A stretch of 22,797 nucleotides of DNA. Source: a virus. Below are positions 6,362 through 14,461 of this stretch, in pieces (the stretch's first letter is position 1; every line of letters begins with the position of its first letter). The notes beneath the pieces are model-generated. The model had not been told where the DNA came from and searched no databases. It saw only the letters and a list, made by a program, of their open reading frames with translations. The stretch spans positions 1 through 22,797 of IMG/VR virus record IMGVR_UViG_3300031243_000014. One strand, given 5' to 3'. Both the position numbers and the translations under genes were made by a program.

Positions 6362-7225
6362 GTGGTTGTGGTATTTGCAGCTTTGCTTGGTGGCTTGGGT
6401 CGCTCGTACATGGTTGGAGCCGCAACAGGATTCGGTAAGGTTTCTTCCTACGGCGACGTTGGCAGTTACGACCTAGCTAGAGTGCTTGGTACTAACGGCA
6501 ACAAGGGTTCCATTGAAATGACGGATATGGCTGCGCTGGAGCGCAGGCTAAAAGAAGTAGCCCCAGAAATCTTTCTAAAGCTAAAGCGCGAAGCACGCAA
6601 GATTGGTGTCCCGGCCAGAAACGACATTAGAGACGCTTTCTCAAAAGTAGGACCCGGCGGTCCACTCGGCCCTAGAAAAATAAACAAAAACAACAGTTGG
6701 TCAACGCGAAAAGCAAACTCTCGTCGGTACTATGACGGCTTTAACACAGTAAATGGTGACAACGGACGTCTATCTTGGTACAACAACTATTTCTCAATTA
6801 ACACTTCTGCTGGTATTGACGTCAACTACAAGAGTAGGAATGCAAACAGAAACTTATCAAAACTCAAGTTGGGTCAAGACGGTGAACTTTCAATAGTTCG
6901 TGTCAGAGTAAAGAAAGCGCCTCTAATCCTTGCTGATATGGCAGGACGTGGCGGAAGGTCAATGTACTCTAATGGCAGGTATCGCACCCAGCCTTACCAA
7001 ATAGACTTGTTTGGACGAGGCATAGTTACAAGGACTCACAAAATAAACGCAACAAACAGTGAAACTTTTGTGCAAAACCTATCAAAAGCCAAGGCTAAAG
7101 GAAGCAGCACAGGCTCGCGTTATGCTTACCCGGCATTTATAAAGCACCAGCCTACTCATCGGAAGAATGTTGGTAAGTTGATAGACATGGTTATTTACGA
7201 AACCAATAGAAGGACGGCCCGCTAA
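6362..7225 (+). CDS. Basic protein of unknown function before the tape measure gene
   Basis: A 287-residue product read from GTG 6362. GTG 6368 has a better-spaced AGGCGG, and ATG 6410 or ATG 6518 are also possible starts; the last gives a 235-residue protein beginning MTDMAALERRLKEVAPEIFL. The first 50 residues are glycine-rich and weakly hydrophobic. Then comes a charged helix (ALERRLKEVAPEIFLKLKREARKIGVPARNDIRDAF) that recalls HK97 gp10-type tail-completion proteins. The remainder is rich in Arg, Lys, Asn and Tyr and ends with an HRKNVGKLIDMVIYETNRR helix. It overlaps the tape measure start (TAATG). A gene of this size between chaperones and tape measure is not standard. A tail completion role displaced from the usual site is my best guess. 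Confidence 0.75.
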   Translation: MVVVFAALLGGLGRSYMVGAATGFGKVSSYGDVGSYDLARVLGTNGNKGSIEMTDMAALERRLKEVAPEIFLKLKREARKIGVPARNDIRDAFSKVGPGGPLGPRKINKNNSWSTRKANSRRYYDGFNTVNGDNGRLSWYNNYFSINTSAGIDVNYKSRNANRNLSKLKLGQDGELSIVRVRVKKAPLILADMAGRGGRSMYSNGRYRTQPYQIDLFGRGIVTRTHKINATNSETFVQNLSKAKAKGSSTGSRYAYPAFIKHQPTHRKNVGKLIDMVIYETNRRTAR

Positions 7226-10200
7226 TGGCAGCCCCAATTATTCTGACCATTGCGTCGGTATTCAAAAGCGCAGGATTAAATCAAGCTCGTACAGCCGTTC
7301 TCGGCGCAGGCAAAGACTTCGGTGCCTTAGCAAAGCAGATAGGTGTAGCTGCTGGCTCGTTCGGTGCATTTCAGGCACTAACAAGCTCTAAGGCTTTTAT
7401 AAGCGATGCTATAGAGCAGACCCAGAAGTTTGAGCGAAACATACTTGCCCTAAAGCAAACCTTTGAAGGCGCCTTTGGCACTATTAACAACTTTACAAAG
7501 CAAGTAGAAGATTATGGAATTTCTCAGCAACAAGCCTCTCAAGCATCAATCTTTCTGGGTTCGGTTCTAAAGCAGTACGGATTCAGTGTTACAGAGTCGG
7601 CAGACGAAACACAGAGATTAGTAACTCTTTCTCAGGACCTTGCTACGACCTATGGTTATGACCTGCAAGATGCGCTACTAGCTATCACCGCTCTGTTCCG
7701 TGGTGAGTATGACCCTATCGAGAAGTTCGGTGTGGCCATGAAGCAAAATGAGATAAACGCTTATCTCGCTAGTCAAGGACTAGGTGACCTGACCGGAGCT
7801 GAGCGTGCAAACGCTGAAGCAACAGCGCGTCTAACACTCCTGTTTGAAAGGGCAGACGATTCAGTCGGAGCCTTTACTAGAGCTGCTGACACTCTCTATG
7901 TTGCACAGTCAAAGCTTGCAGCCGTAACTGGGAACCTTACAGTCGCGTTCGGTGAGCCGCTGCAAAAGCCGCTCGCCAAGGTTACTGACGGTCTTGCGGA
8001 AATAGCACAAAGCATCGGTCCAGAGTTTGTTGAGGTCTCTGATGCCTTGGCTGACGGCATTACCAACCTAACTCCGCTATTCCTAACTCTTGCAGAAACG
8101 CTGCGTAACACAATCGTATTTATGCAGCCCGTTATAGAGCTGCTCAGTGGCTTGGCAACTCTGGTAGCAGGACCGCTAAACCTTGCCATGACCGTGTTAA
8201 ACGGAATAATGAAGTTTGCAATTCAGTTCTTTGATACTTGGTCAGCAACTATAGGTGCAGCAAAATTCCAGCTAAATAAGCTTGGTGATGCAGCAGCAAA
8301 CAGCAAGTTTATGGAGTTCATAAATAGCAGGGCTATTACCCATAACGCTAAAGAGCAACTTGCAAACATAGGCAATGCTTTTGCTACCCTTTATGACAAC
8401 ATGGTTAGAAACGAGCAAGCAGCTCGCGGAGTCAGCGGAGACTTTGAAACAGTCAGTCAGGGAGCTAGAGCCGCTTCTACCTCGGCAAGAGAAGCTGCAA
8501 CTGCTTTTAAGATTGCAGCAAGGGCAGCGGCAGATGCCGGTCCTGAGCTGACCTACTTCCAGCGTGAGCTAGAGCGCATAGGACTTTACACCAAAGATGC
8601 CGAAGGTGAGCTAACCGGGCTGGCAGCAGTGTTTGCAGAAATAGGCGAGGTAGCTGCAAAGAGTAAGGCCGCAGACGAATTCAAGCTCATGGGCTTCAAC
8701 GCTTCCCAAATAGCATACTTTTTGACTCAGCCTGACTGGGCCAGCATCTTTGGCAACATTGCACGACTGGCTAGATATGCAGCTATGGACATTAACAAAA
8801 TGTCTTACGCAGGACTTGTCTACATTGGCGAACAGAAAGCGGTTCTCGATGCCTTGCTGGCTGCGGAGTTCGGTAGCAGCAGCACTGGGCCTACAGGAGG
8901 CTCTAGCCCCAAAGAAGAAGCAGTAGATTATGTAAAGAAGTTCTTTGACTCTTTGCAAGAGGAAGTAAACAAGCAAACAGCAAGATTACAGCTCCAAAAG
9001 ATGACAGGCTCAAAGGGCCTTATTGAACAAATCCTTGGCTCTGAAAACTTCATGGACATCTGGATTCAGATAAAGCAAGGCATCATCTCACTTGGCGACC
9101 TTGAAAAGATGTTCTACAGGACAGCTGCTGGCGCTCAGGAACTTGCTGACGCTGCTGCTGCATGGGATGAGTACGACCTTGCTGTAAAGGCCGTCAATGA
9201 CCGACTAGTAGAAACAATAGCCAACATTGTTCAGCAAGCCGAGGACCTAAAGCTAACCTTTACGGACCTACTATCTGCTTTCGATGTTTTGCCAACTATC
9301 GCTATAGAGATGGGCAGCTTTGAAAAGGCTGTCGTATCTCAGCTAGACAACATAGAGCGGTCATTGCAGTCAGCGTTCCGTAATGGAGACTTGTTCGAGG
9401 CAGGCTACAACCAGCTTCGTAAGTTTGCCCAGCAAGAGCTAAGGACCCTACAAGCTATACAGCGCCAGCGTGACGACATGGCAAGTCGCTACTCGTTGTC
9501 ACAAGCTCTTATAGATGAGTACAAGACGGCTCTGACGGGGGCTATGAGCCTCACAAGTATCTTTGGGCAACTAAAGGACGAAACAGAGACTAGGACCATC
9601 ACAGAGGTCACTAGAAGCGTTGTGAGCCTTGCTGGGAGCCTACGAGCCTTCAACGTTGTGGTCACTCGCGATTACGAAGAAACCATTCAAAAGGTGCAGG
9701 ACAAGACCGCAGGGCTTCTTGACGGCTTCAGGAACATGGCGAGCAAAGCTAGAGACTTTGCTGCCAACCTGAGAACGCTGCGCGACATGGGGCTTGACCC
9801 GCAGCTATTTAACCAGCTAGTTCAGTCCGGCGTAGAAGCAGGTGGGCAAACAGCTCAGGCGCTTGTAGATGGTGGCTCTGAGACTGTCGGCGAGATAAGC
9901 ACAATCTTTGCCGAGATAAACCAGCTCGGTGCAGACCTTGGCGAAGAAGTAGCCACGACGCTGTACGGCACTGGTATTGACTTGGTTGACGGTCTTATTG
10001 AAGGCATCTTGTCAGAGCAGGAGAAGCTGGAAACCGCAGCTTACGCAATGGCAGAAGCTTTCAACAAAGCTTTTCAGTCAACATTAGCCACTGAAGTAGG
10101 CAAGGTCACTAACTCACGCAGGGACCAAGCAATCGCTGATGCAGAAGAACAAATAAGAAACATAGCTGTGCCTGAAATGCCAAAAATAAACCCCGCACTG

Positions 10201-10554
10201 CAAGAACTTGACAAACTAATTGCTGGTGCCAATGCCGCTCTAGGCAAAAACTTGTCTAGTTCAGTCAGGGCAGGCGTTACAGGAAAGCTTGGCGGATTTG
10301 AGGCTCTAAGACAAGACATAAAGAGCGGTTCGGCCAATGACCTTGGAGGAATTACTGCTGGACTAACCAGTGCTGAGGTGCAAGCAATGGCAATGGCTAC
10401 TGGCGGGCAAACAGTGAACAACTATTACAATGTAACTGCCCCCGCATCTACAAGCCGTGTTGACAGCTACTCAAACGGTCAATCCTTTGCTTCTGGGCTG
10501 GCTCACTTCAACTCTGCAAACAATAACGTCATACCAGTAATTACCGGGAGATAA
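7225..10554 (+). CDS. Tape measure protein
   Basis: At 1109 residues this is the longest gene of the window. It sits directly after the chaperones and one gene, which is the tape measure position. It is mostly alpha-helical, rich in Ala, Gln and Leu. The N-terminal region (about residues 50-250) has the QTQKFERNILALKQTFEGAFG and DLATTYGYDLQDALLAITALFRGEYDPIEKFGV patterns common to actinophage tape measures. Hydrophobic helices at about residues 285-340 may cross the membrane during DNA entry. The C-terminal third has repeated coiled-coil helices and ends in the VNNYYNVTAPAS strand seen in many tape measures. At about 0.15 nm per residue the tail would be near 165 nm. No lysozyme or peptidase domain is apparent. 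Confidence 0.93.
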   Translation: MAAPIILTIASVFKSAGLNQARTAVLGAGKDFGALAKQIGVAAGSFGAFQALTSSKAFISDAIEQTQKFERNILALKQTFEGAFGTINNFTKQVEDYGISQQQASQASIFLGSVLKQYGFSVTESADETQRLVTLSQDLATTYGYDLQDALLAITALFRGEYDPIEKFGVAMKQNEINAYLASQGLGDLTGAERANAEATARLTLLFERADDSVGAFTRAADTLYVAQSKLAAVTGNLTVAFGEPLQKPLAKVTDGLAEIAQSIGPEFVEVSDALADGITNLTPLFLTLAETLRNTIVFMQPVIELLSGLATLVAGPLNLAMTVLNGIMKFAIQFFDTWSATIGAAKFQLNKLGDAAANSKFMEFINSRAITHNAKEQLANIGNAFATLYDNMVRNEQAARGVSGDFETVSQGARAASTSAREAATAFKIAARAAADAGPELTYFQRELERIGLYTKDAEGELTGLAAVFAEIGEVAAKSKAADEFKLMGFNASQIAYFLTQPDWASIFGNIARLARYAAMDINKMSYAGLVYIGEQKAVLDALLAAEFGSSSTGPTGGSSPKEEAVDYVKKFFDSLQEEVNKQTARLQLQKMTGSKGLIEQILGSENFMDIWIQIKQGIISLGDLEKMFYRTAAGAQELADAAAAWDEYDLAVKAVNDRLVETIANIVQQAEDLKLTFTDLLSAFDVLPTIAIEMGSFEKAVVSQLDNIERSLQSAFRNGDLFEAGYNQLRKFAQQELRTLQAIQRQRDDMASRYSLSQALIDEYKTALTGAMSLTSIFGQLKDETETRTITEVTRSVVSLAGSLRAFNVVVTRDYEETIQKVQDKTAGLLDGFRNMASKARDFAANLRTLRDMGLDPQLFNQLVQSGVEAGGQTAQALVDGGSETVGEISTIFAEINQLGADLGEEVATTLYGTGIDLVDGLIEGILSEQEKLETAAYAMAEAFNKAFQSTLATEVGKVTNSRRDQAIADAEEQIRNIAVPEMPKINPALQELDKLIAGANAALGKNLSSSVRAGVTGKLGGFEALRQDIKSGSANDLGGITAGLTSAEVQAMAMATGGQTVNNYYNVTAPASTSRVDSYSNGQSFASGLAHFNSANNNVIPVITGR

Positions 10555-10555
10555 A

Positions 10556-11845
10556 ATGCCTTATGTGCAACCAAAAGTAGAAATCGGTTTCTCACCAACC
10601 GATGCCTTCTCTGGACCTTTCTTCAGGCTAGATGATGCAGTCGCAGGAGTTCTGGACAACCCTGATTACTTTATCGGCGGAGTTGCGTTTTACGATGTGA
10701 CCGAGTGGGTAAGAAGTATAGAAATAACAAGAGGCAAGCCTCAAAGGTTTGCAAACTTTCCTGCCGCGTCAGCAAGCATCGTATTCAATAATCATGACCG
10801 TAGCTTTGACCCTGAATACACAAGCTCGCCTTTTTATGGAAACATAATCCCACAGAGAAAAATAAGAATCTCAATGGGGTCGGCTCTTGCCTTTACTGGT
10901 CAGGTGCAAGACTGGAATCTAAGCTACTTGCCAAACGGTGACTCGCTGGCTCAGGCTGACATAATTGACAGCACAACGATTTTAGCTACACAAACACTTT
11001 CTGCCTCAACTCCCACAATCCAATCTACAGGAGCGCGTGTTTCGGCAATCTTGGATTCAGTCAACTGGGACAGCAGATTACGCGACATAGAAAGCGGAAC
11101 AGTAAGCTGTGGCAATCAGGCGATAGAAGAAAATACAAACGCCCTAAGCTACCTACAGAACGTATCCTCTACCGAGGCTGGCGTTTTATTTATGTCCAAA
11201 GAAGGAAATCTTACTTTTAGAAATAGAAGGCAGTACCCTAACACCGCTGGCACTCTGTTCTTCAATCAGAAAGAAGGAATACCTTACACTGGCATCGGCA
11301 TCGTCTACGGCTCAGAACTGCTGTTCAATAGCATTACTATTGCCAACGAGGGCGGAGCAACAGCCACTGCTTCTGACAGTAATTCAATAGGTACGTTCGG
11401 TCAGCGAGATTACATACAAACTGGCTTACTTGGAGAAACAGACGGTCAATCAGTAGAACTAGCCCTCTTTTACGCAGACTTATACTCTCGACCACAGTTT
11501 AGAGTTGAAACACTAGACATTAGTGTAGATGGGCTGGAGTCCTCAGAGCAAGCTCAAATCTTTGCTCTTGAGATAGGTGATGTTTGTGGCGTGGAGTTTA
11601 CTCCCAACAACATCGGCGAACCTATTGTCAAGTACCTACAAGTAATAAGAATCTCGCATTCTAAGATGCCGAACAGTCACAACATGACATTCGGTTTCCA
11701 AGAAATCAAATACTTTGCCCTAACTCTGGACGATTCTAACTTTGGTAGACTAGACGAAGATAACGTGCTAATTGTAGGCACTAGCGCGTGGACCTTGAAC
11801 GATGCAATCTTTGGCCGCCTCTCAGCGGGCATGACGGTAAGTTAG
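10556..11845 (+). CDS. Minor tail protein (distal tail/baseplate hub type)
   Basis: A 429-residue protein that follows the tape measure by one base and is therefore expected at the tail tip. It opens with KVEIGFSPTDAFSGPFFRLDD and contains WVRSIEITRGKPQRFANFPAASASIVFNNHDRSFDPEY near residue 57, a pattern known from minor tail proteins of actinophages (R-x-x-G-x-x-x-x-x-F-x-A-G-x-A-x-x-x-L-x-N-x-D-R-x-F-x-P). Then a PQRKIRI strand and many Ser/Thr-rich beta strands follow. The end, LDDSNFGRLDEDNVL, is echoed 17 residues later by LNDAIFGRLSAGM, a small internal repeat. It probably organises the tip and holds the adhesins coded next. Confidence 0.8.
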   Translation: MPYVQPKVEIGFSPTDAFSGPFFRLDDAVAGVLDNPDYFIGGVAFYDVTEWVRSIEITRGKPQRFANFPAASASIVFNNHDRSFDPEYTSSPFYGNIIPQRKIRISMGSALAFTGQVQDWNLSYLPNGDSLAQADIIDSTTILATQTLSASTPTIQSTGARVSAILDSVNWDSRLRDIESGTVSCGNQAIEENTNALSYLQNVSSTEAGVLFMSKEGNLTFRNRRQYPNTAGTLFFNQKEGIPYTGIGIVYGSELLFNSITIANEGGATATASDSNSIGTFGQRDYIQTGLLGETDGQSVELALFYADLYSRPQFRVETLDISVDGLESSEQAQIFALEIGDVCGVEFTPNNIGEPIVKYLQVIRISHSKMPNSHNMTFGFQEIKYFALTLDDSNFGRLDEDNVLIVGTSAWTLNDAIFGRLSAGMTVS

Positions 11846-11852
11846 GAATAAG

Positions 11853-12506
11853 ATGTCAGGTTACAAAGAGTGGAGTATCGGCGAAGTTGTAGAAGCTGGT
11901 GACTTTCAGACATACATTCAAAACCAAACCGTAATGAAGTTTGCTGACGCGGCAGGCAGAACCTCAGAACTTGGCGACAGCGTATCCGAGGGGATGCTGA
12001 GCTACCTCGTATCTACCGAGACTTTTCAGTACTACACTGGCGCAGTCTGGGAGAACATCTCAAACCCCGGTGACATAACCGCAGTAACCGCTGGAACCGC
12101 ACTAACAGGTGGCGGAACTACTGGCGACGTAACTCTAAATGTGGATCTAAGCGCGGTAACAATCCCTGCCTCACAGATAAGCGACCTAACAGCCACAGCA
12201 GCCGAACTAAACATCTTGGACGGCGTGACCGCAACAAGCGCAGAGCTGAACATCCTTGACGGTGTAACGGCAGACGCAACAGAGCTAAATCTTCTTGACG
12301 GGGTAACCGCAACTACCGCAGAACTAAACTATGTAGATGGCGTGACCTCGGCAGTACAGACACAACTAGACGCTAGGGTACTAGAAACAAACGGCGCAGT
12401 AACAACAGCCGCAACCGGTTCTAACGTGGTTAGGAACATCACGCTTTCAACCTCAGCACCGTCAAGCGGTTTGGACGGCGATGTCTGGTTAGTGTACGAG
12501 GCTTAG
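11853..12506 (+). CDS. Tail fibre protein with 13-residue ELN-LDGVT repeats (adhesin module 1)
   Basis: A 217-residue protein with AGGAATAAG before the ATG. The first 65 residues (YKEWSIGEVVEAGDFQTYIQ, then a SEGMLSYLVST strand) form a head domain shared with the product at 13928-14461. The middle has ITAVTAGTALTGGGTTGDVTLNVD, a fibre shaft pattern. Then four copies of a 13-residue repeat, ELN-x-x-DGVT plus four residues, run from residue 118 to about 165, of the type found in trimeric fibre shafts of many aquatic phages. The C-terminal part ends with SAPSSGLDGDVWLVYEA, a common phage fibre end. It abuts the next gene (stop TAG, then ATG). Confidence 0.82.
   Translation: MSGYKEWSIGEVVEAGDFQTYIQNQTVMKFADAAGRTSELGDSVSEGMLSYLVSTETFQYYTGAVWENISNPGDITAVTAGTALTGGGTTGDVTLNVDLSAVTIPASQISDLTATAAELNILDGVTATSAELNILDGVTADATELNLLDGVTATTAELNYVDGVTSAVQTQLDARVLETNGAVTTAATGSNVVRNITLSTSAPSSGLDGDVWLVYEA
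12204..12350 (+). repeat. Four tandem 39-bp repeats coding the fibre shaft
   Basis: Repeat units start at 12204, 12243, 12282 and 12321 and each codes ELN, two hydrophobic residues and DGVT plus a variable Ala/Thr linker. Third codon positions differ between copies, so this is protein-level rather than recent DNA-level duplication. Confidence 0.85.
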
Positions 12507-13502
12507 ATGACGGCGCACACAAAAATCGGTGGCGCTTGGAAAGATGTCGCTACAATACACGCAAAAGTTGGCGGCACTTGGAAAGAGATTACAGAAGGCC
12601 ATACTAAAATTGGTGGCGCTTGGAAGCAGTTCTACTCAAGCGGCACTGCTGGTCTAACAGTTGATTACCTTGTTATCGCTGGTGGTGGTGGTGGCGGAAC
12701 ACTTGGCGGTGGCGGTGGTGCAGGTGGCTACCGTACAAGCGCAGGTACTTCAGGTCGTGGAGCAAGTGCGGAATCAGCTTTGACTTTAGCTGCCTCGACA
12801 AATTACACCGTAACCGTTGGTGGTGGGGGCGCTGGCGCACTTGGACATAGCTATCCTGGAAGTGGGCCTAGAGGCTCGCAGGGCGTAAATTCAGTATTCG
12901 ACACAATTACAAGTATTGGTGGTGGGGCTGGTGGGTCTTGGGCAAATAATACAGGAACAAGTGGCGGTGCAGGTGGCGGTGACGGAGGAAGCATACAAGC
13001 TGGTGCGAGACTAGCAGGTACTTCTGGGCAAGGATACGATGGTGGACTACACACTGGTAGCGATTTTCCTGGTGCTGGTGGCGGTGGAGCTGGAGCGCAA
13101 GGTGGTGACACTTCAGGGACTACGGCTGGAAACGGTGGAAATGGTGTTGCTTCGTCTATTACGGGAACATCAGTAACTCGTGGCGGCGGTGGCGGCGGAG
13201 GTAACTGGGACTCAAGAGGCCCTGCTGGTACTGGTGGTTCCGGCGGTGGCGGTAACGGAGCAGATAACGCTTCAACACCAGGTTCGGCAGGCGTTGTAAA
13301 TACTGGTTCGGGTGGTGGGTCAGGTGGATTTGACTTTAACTTTCCGGCTGGGGGCGCTGGTGGTTCAGGAATCGTAATTATCAAATACCCAGACAGCTAC
13401 ACGCTAACAATCGGCGGCGGGTTAACTAGCTCAACTGCAACCTCGGGCGGATTCAAGGTAACAACATTCACCGCTGGCACAGACAACATTAGTTTCGCTT
13501 AG
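12507..13502 (+). CDS. Glycine-rich tail adhesin (module 1)
   Basis: A 331-residue protein. Residues 4-45 hold three 14-residue repeats, H(T/A)K(I/V)GG(A/T)WK plus six residues, units starting at bases 12516, 12558 and 12600. After LTVDYLVIAGGGGGG begins a long domain of glycine runs (GGGGAGGYRT, GGGGAGAQGG, GGGGGGGNW, GGSGGGGNGADN) that ends in SGIVIIKYPDSY and a short strand-rich cap. Polyglycine-rich domains of this kind form stacked polyglycine-II helices in receptor-binding adhesins such as the T-even gp38 group, and DYLVIAGGGGGG starts are common in aquatic phages. I infer receptor binding at the tail tip. The reverse strand shows a proline-rich frame that is only the shadow of these glycine codons. 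Confidence 0.8.
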   Translation: MTAHTKIGGAWKDVATIHAKVGGTWKEITEGHTKIGGAWKQFYSSGTAGLTVDYLVIAGGGGGGTLGGGGGAGGYRTSAGTSGRGASAESALTLAASTNYTVTVGGGGAGALGHSYPGSGPRGSQGVNSVFDTITSIGGGAGGSWANNTGTSGGAGGGDGGSIQAGARLAGTSGQGYDGGLHTGSDFPGAGGGGAGAQGGDTSGTTAGNGGNGVASSITGTSVTRGGGGGGGNWDSRGPAGTGGSGGGGNGADNASTPGSAGVVNTGSGGGSGGFDFNFPAGGAGGSGIVIIKYPDSYTLTIGGGLTSSTATSGGFKVTTFTAGTDNISFA

Positions 13503-13515
13503 GAAAGGAGATAAA

Positions 13516-13878
13516 TTGGCACATTACGCCTTTTTAGACGAGAACAACATTGTTACCGAGGTGATAGTCGGGCGCAATGAAGATGAAACTGTTGACGGCA
13601 TCTCAAACTGGGAAGCTTACTACGGTGAGTTTCGAGGTCAGACCTGCGTTCGTACTTCTTACAACGGCAACATTCGCAAGAACTACGCTGGCATAGGATT
13701 CAGTTACGACGCAGAGCGTGACGCGTTTATCTCACCTAAGCCCTACGCTTCTTGGTTGCTAGTTGAGGAAAGCGCACAATGGGAAGCACCAGTGCCTTAC
13801 CCAGACGACAAACTAATGTATTCGTGGAACGAAGAACTGACTGACTGGGAAGCAACCGAGTTTGAGATTGGCGAATAA
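13516..13878 (+). CDS. Small tail-fibre-associated protein, TTG start
   Basis: A 120-residue protein with an excellent AAAGGAG ribosome site 6 bases before a TTG start. It begins AHYAFLDENNIVTEVIVG and contains WEAYYGEFRGQTCVRTSYN, RKNYAGIGFSYDAERDAF, PYASWLLVEESAQWEAPVPYP and YSWNEELTDWE. This pattern (AFLD-NNIVTEVI, NYAGIG--YD--RDAFI-PKP--SW, WEAP-P-P) is familiar from many marine and freshwater phages, where the gene sits among tail fibre genes. Its biochemical role is not known; it is probably a virion or fibre-linked protein. It ends the first adhesin module before a promoter candidate. Confidence 0.78.
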   Translation: MAHYAFLDENNIVTEVIVGRNEDETVDGISNWEAYYGEFRGQTCVRTSYNGNIRKNYAGIGFSYDAERDAFISPKPYASWLLVEESAQWEAPVPYPDDKLMYSWNEELTDWEATEFEIGE

Positions 13879-13897
13879 CGCCGACTGTCACTCGCTT

Positions 13898-13905
13898 GGT
13901 AAACT
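13898..13905 (+). promoter_or_regulatory. Extended -10 promoter candidate for adhesin module 2
   Basis: TGGTAAACT (13897-13905) is an extended -10 (TGN before TAAACT), and the nine bases from 13898 repeat the GGTAAACTAGA string found before the connector operon. No convincing -35 is visible. AGGAG lies 4 bases before the ATG at 13928. Confidence 0.45.
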
Positions 13906-13927
13906 AGAGACATAACATAGGAGAATC

Positions 13928-14461
13928 ATGGCAGGTCTAGGAAGAAAAGTATTCGCCGCAGGTGAAGTGCTAACAGCAGCTAACGTGCAAGGCTATCTAC
14001 AAGACCAAGTGATTCAGGTCTATGACGATGCTTCAGACCGCACGACAGTTCTCGGAGCGGCAGTCACCGAGGGCATGGTTACATACCTAAAAGATGTAAA
14101 CACAGTGCAGGTCTACGACGGCACATCTTGGAAAGTCGTTACTTCTGACCCTACGCTCACATCTTCAGCGGCAAGCACTTACACAATTCAGGACACTGAC
14201 GCTGACCAGTATCTACAGTTCACGTCTGCGGCAACAATTACTATAAATGTCGCTACAGCTTTTTCAACCGCACAACAACTTGCTATCTTTGCAGACGGTG
14301 CTTCGCTAACTATTGAGGGTGACGGAACTGTAGTCCTATCTGGCGACGGTGTATCTGGTACAGGTGAGTCATTTACGGCTAACGGACAATACTCACTCAT
14401 TGGCATAATCTGCCTTGGCACTAACTCTTACAGGGTCACTGGAAACGTTACGGCAGCATAA
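13928..14461 (+). CDS. Tail fibre protein (adhesin module 2)
   Basis: A 177-residue protein whose first 75 residues (GRKVFAAGEVLTAANVQGYLQ, QVIQVYDDASDRTTVLGAAV, EGMVTYLKDVNTVQVYDG) match the head domain of the fibre at 11853-12506 in layout and several positions, so both probably dock to the same tail site. The rest is strand-rich, with TYTIQDTDADQYLQFTSAAT and ATAFSTAQQLAIFADGASLTIEGDGTVV, a pattern of single-layer beta domains in phage fibres. It lacks the ELN-LDGVT shaft. The stop overlaps the ATG of the glycine-rich gene (TAATG). Confidence 0.78.
   Translation: MAGLGRKVFAAGEVLTAANVQGYLQDQVIQVYDDASDRTTVLGAAVTEGMVTYLKDVNTVQVYDGTSWKVVTSDPTLTSSAASTYTIQDTDADQYLQFTSAATITINVATAFSTAQQLAIFADGASLTIEGDGTVVLSGDGVSGTGESFTANGQYSLIGIICLGTNSYRVTGNVTAA

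Noticed and set aside
8611-8976. 121-residue minus-strand frame inside the tape measure gene
   Set aside because: It lies fully within a confident gene, its composition is random-like, and it has no ribosome site or family signs.
12204-12350. Tandem 39-bp units as a CRISPR array
   Set aside because: The units are contiguous, coding and diverged at third codon positions, with no spacers.
12851-13384. 177-residue proline-rich frame on the minus strand
   Set aside because: It is the reverse complement of glycine codons of the adhesin gene; GGN codons read backwards give proline. No ribosome site.
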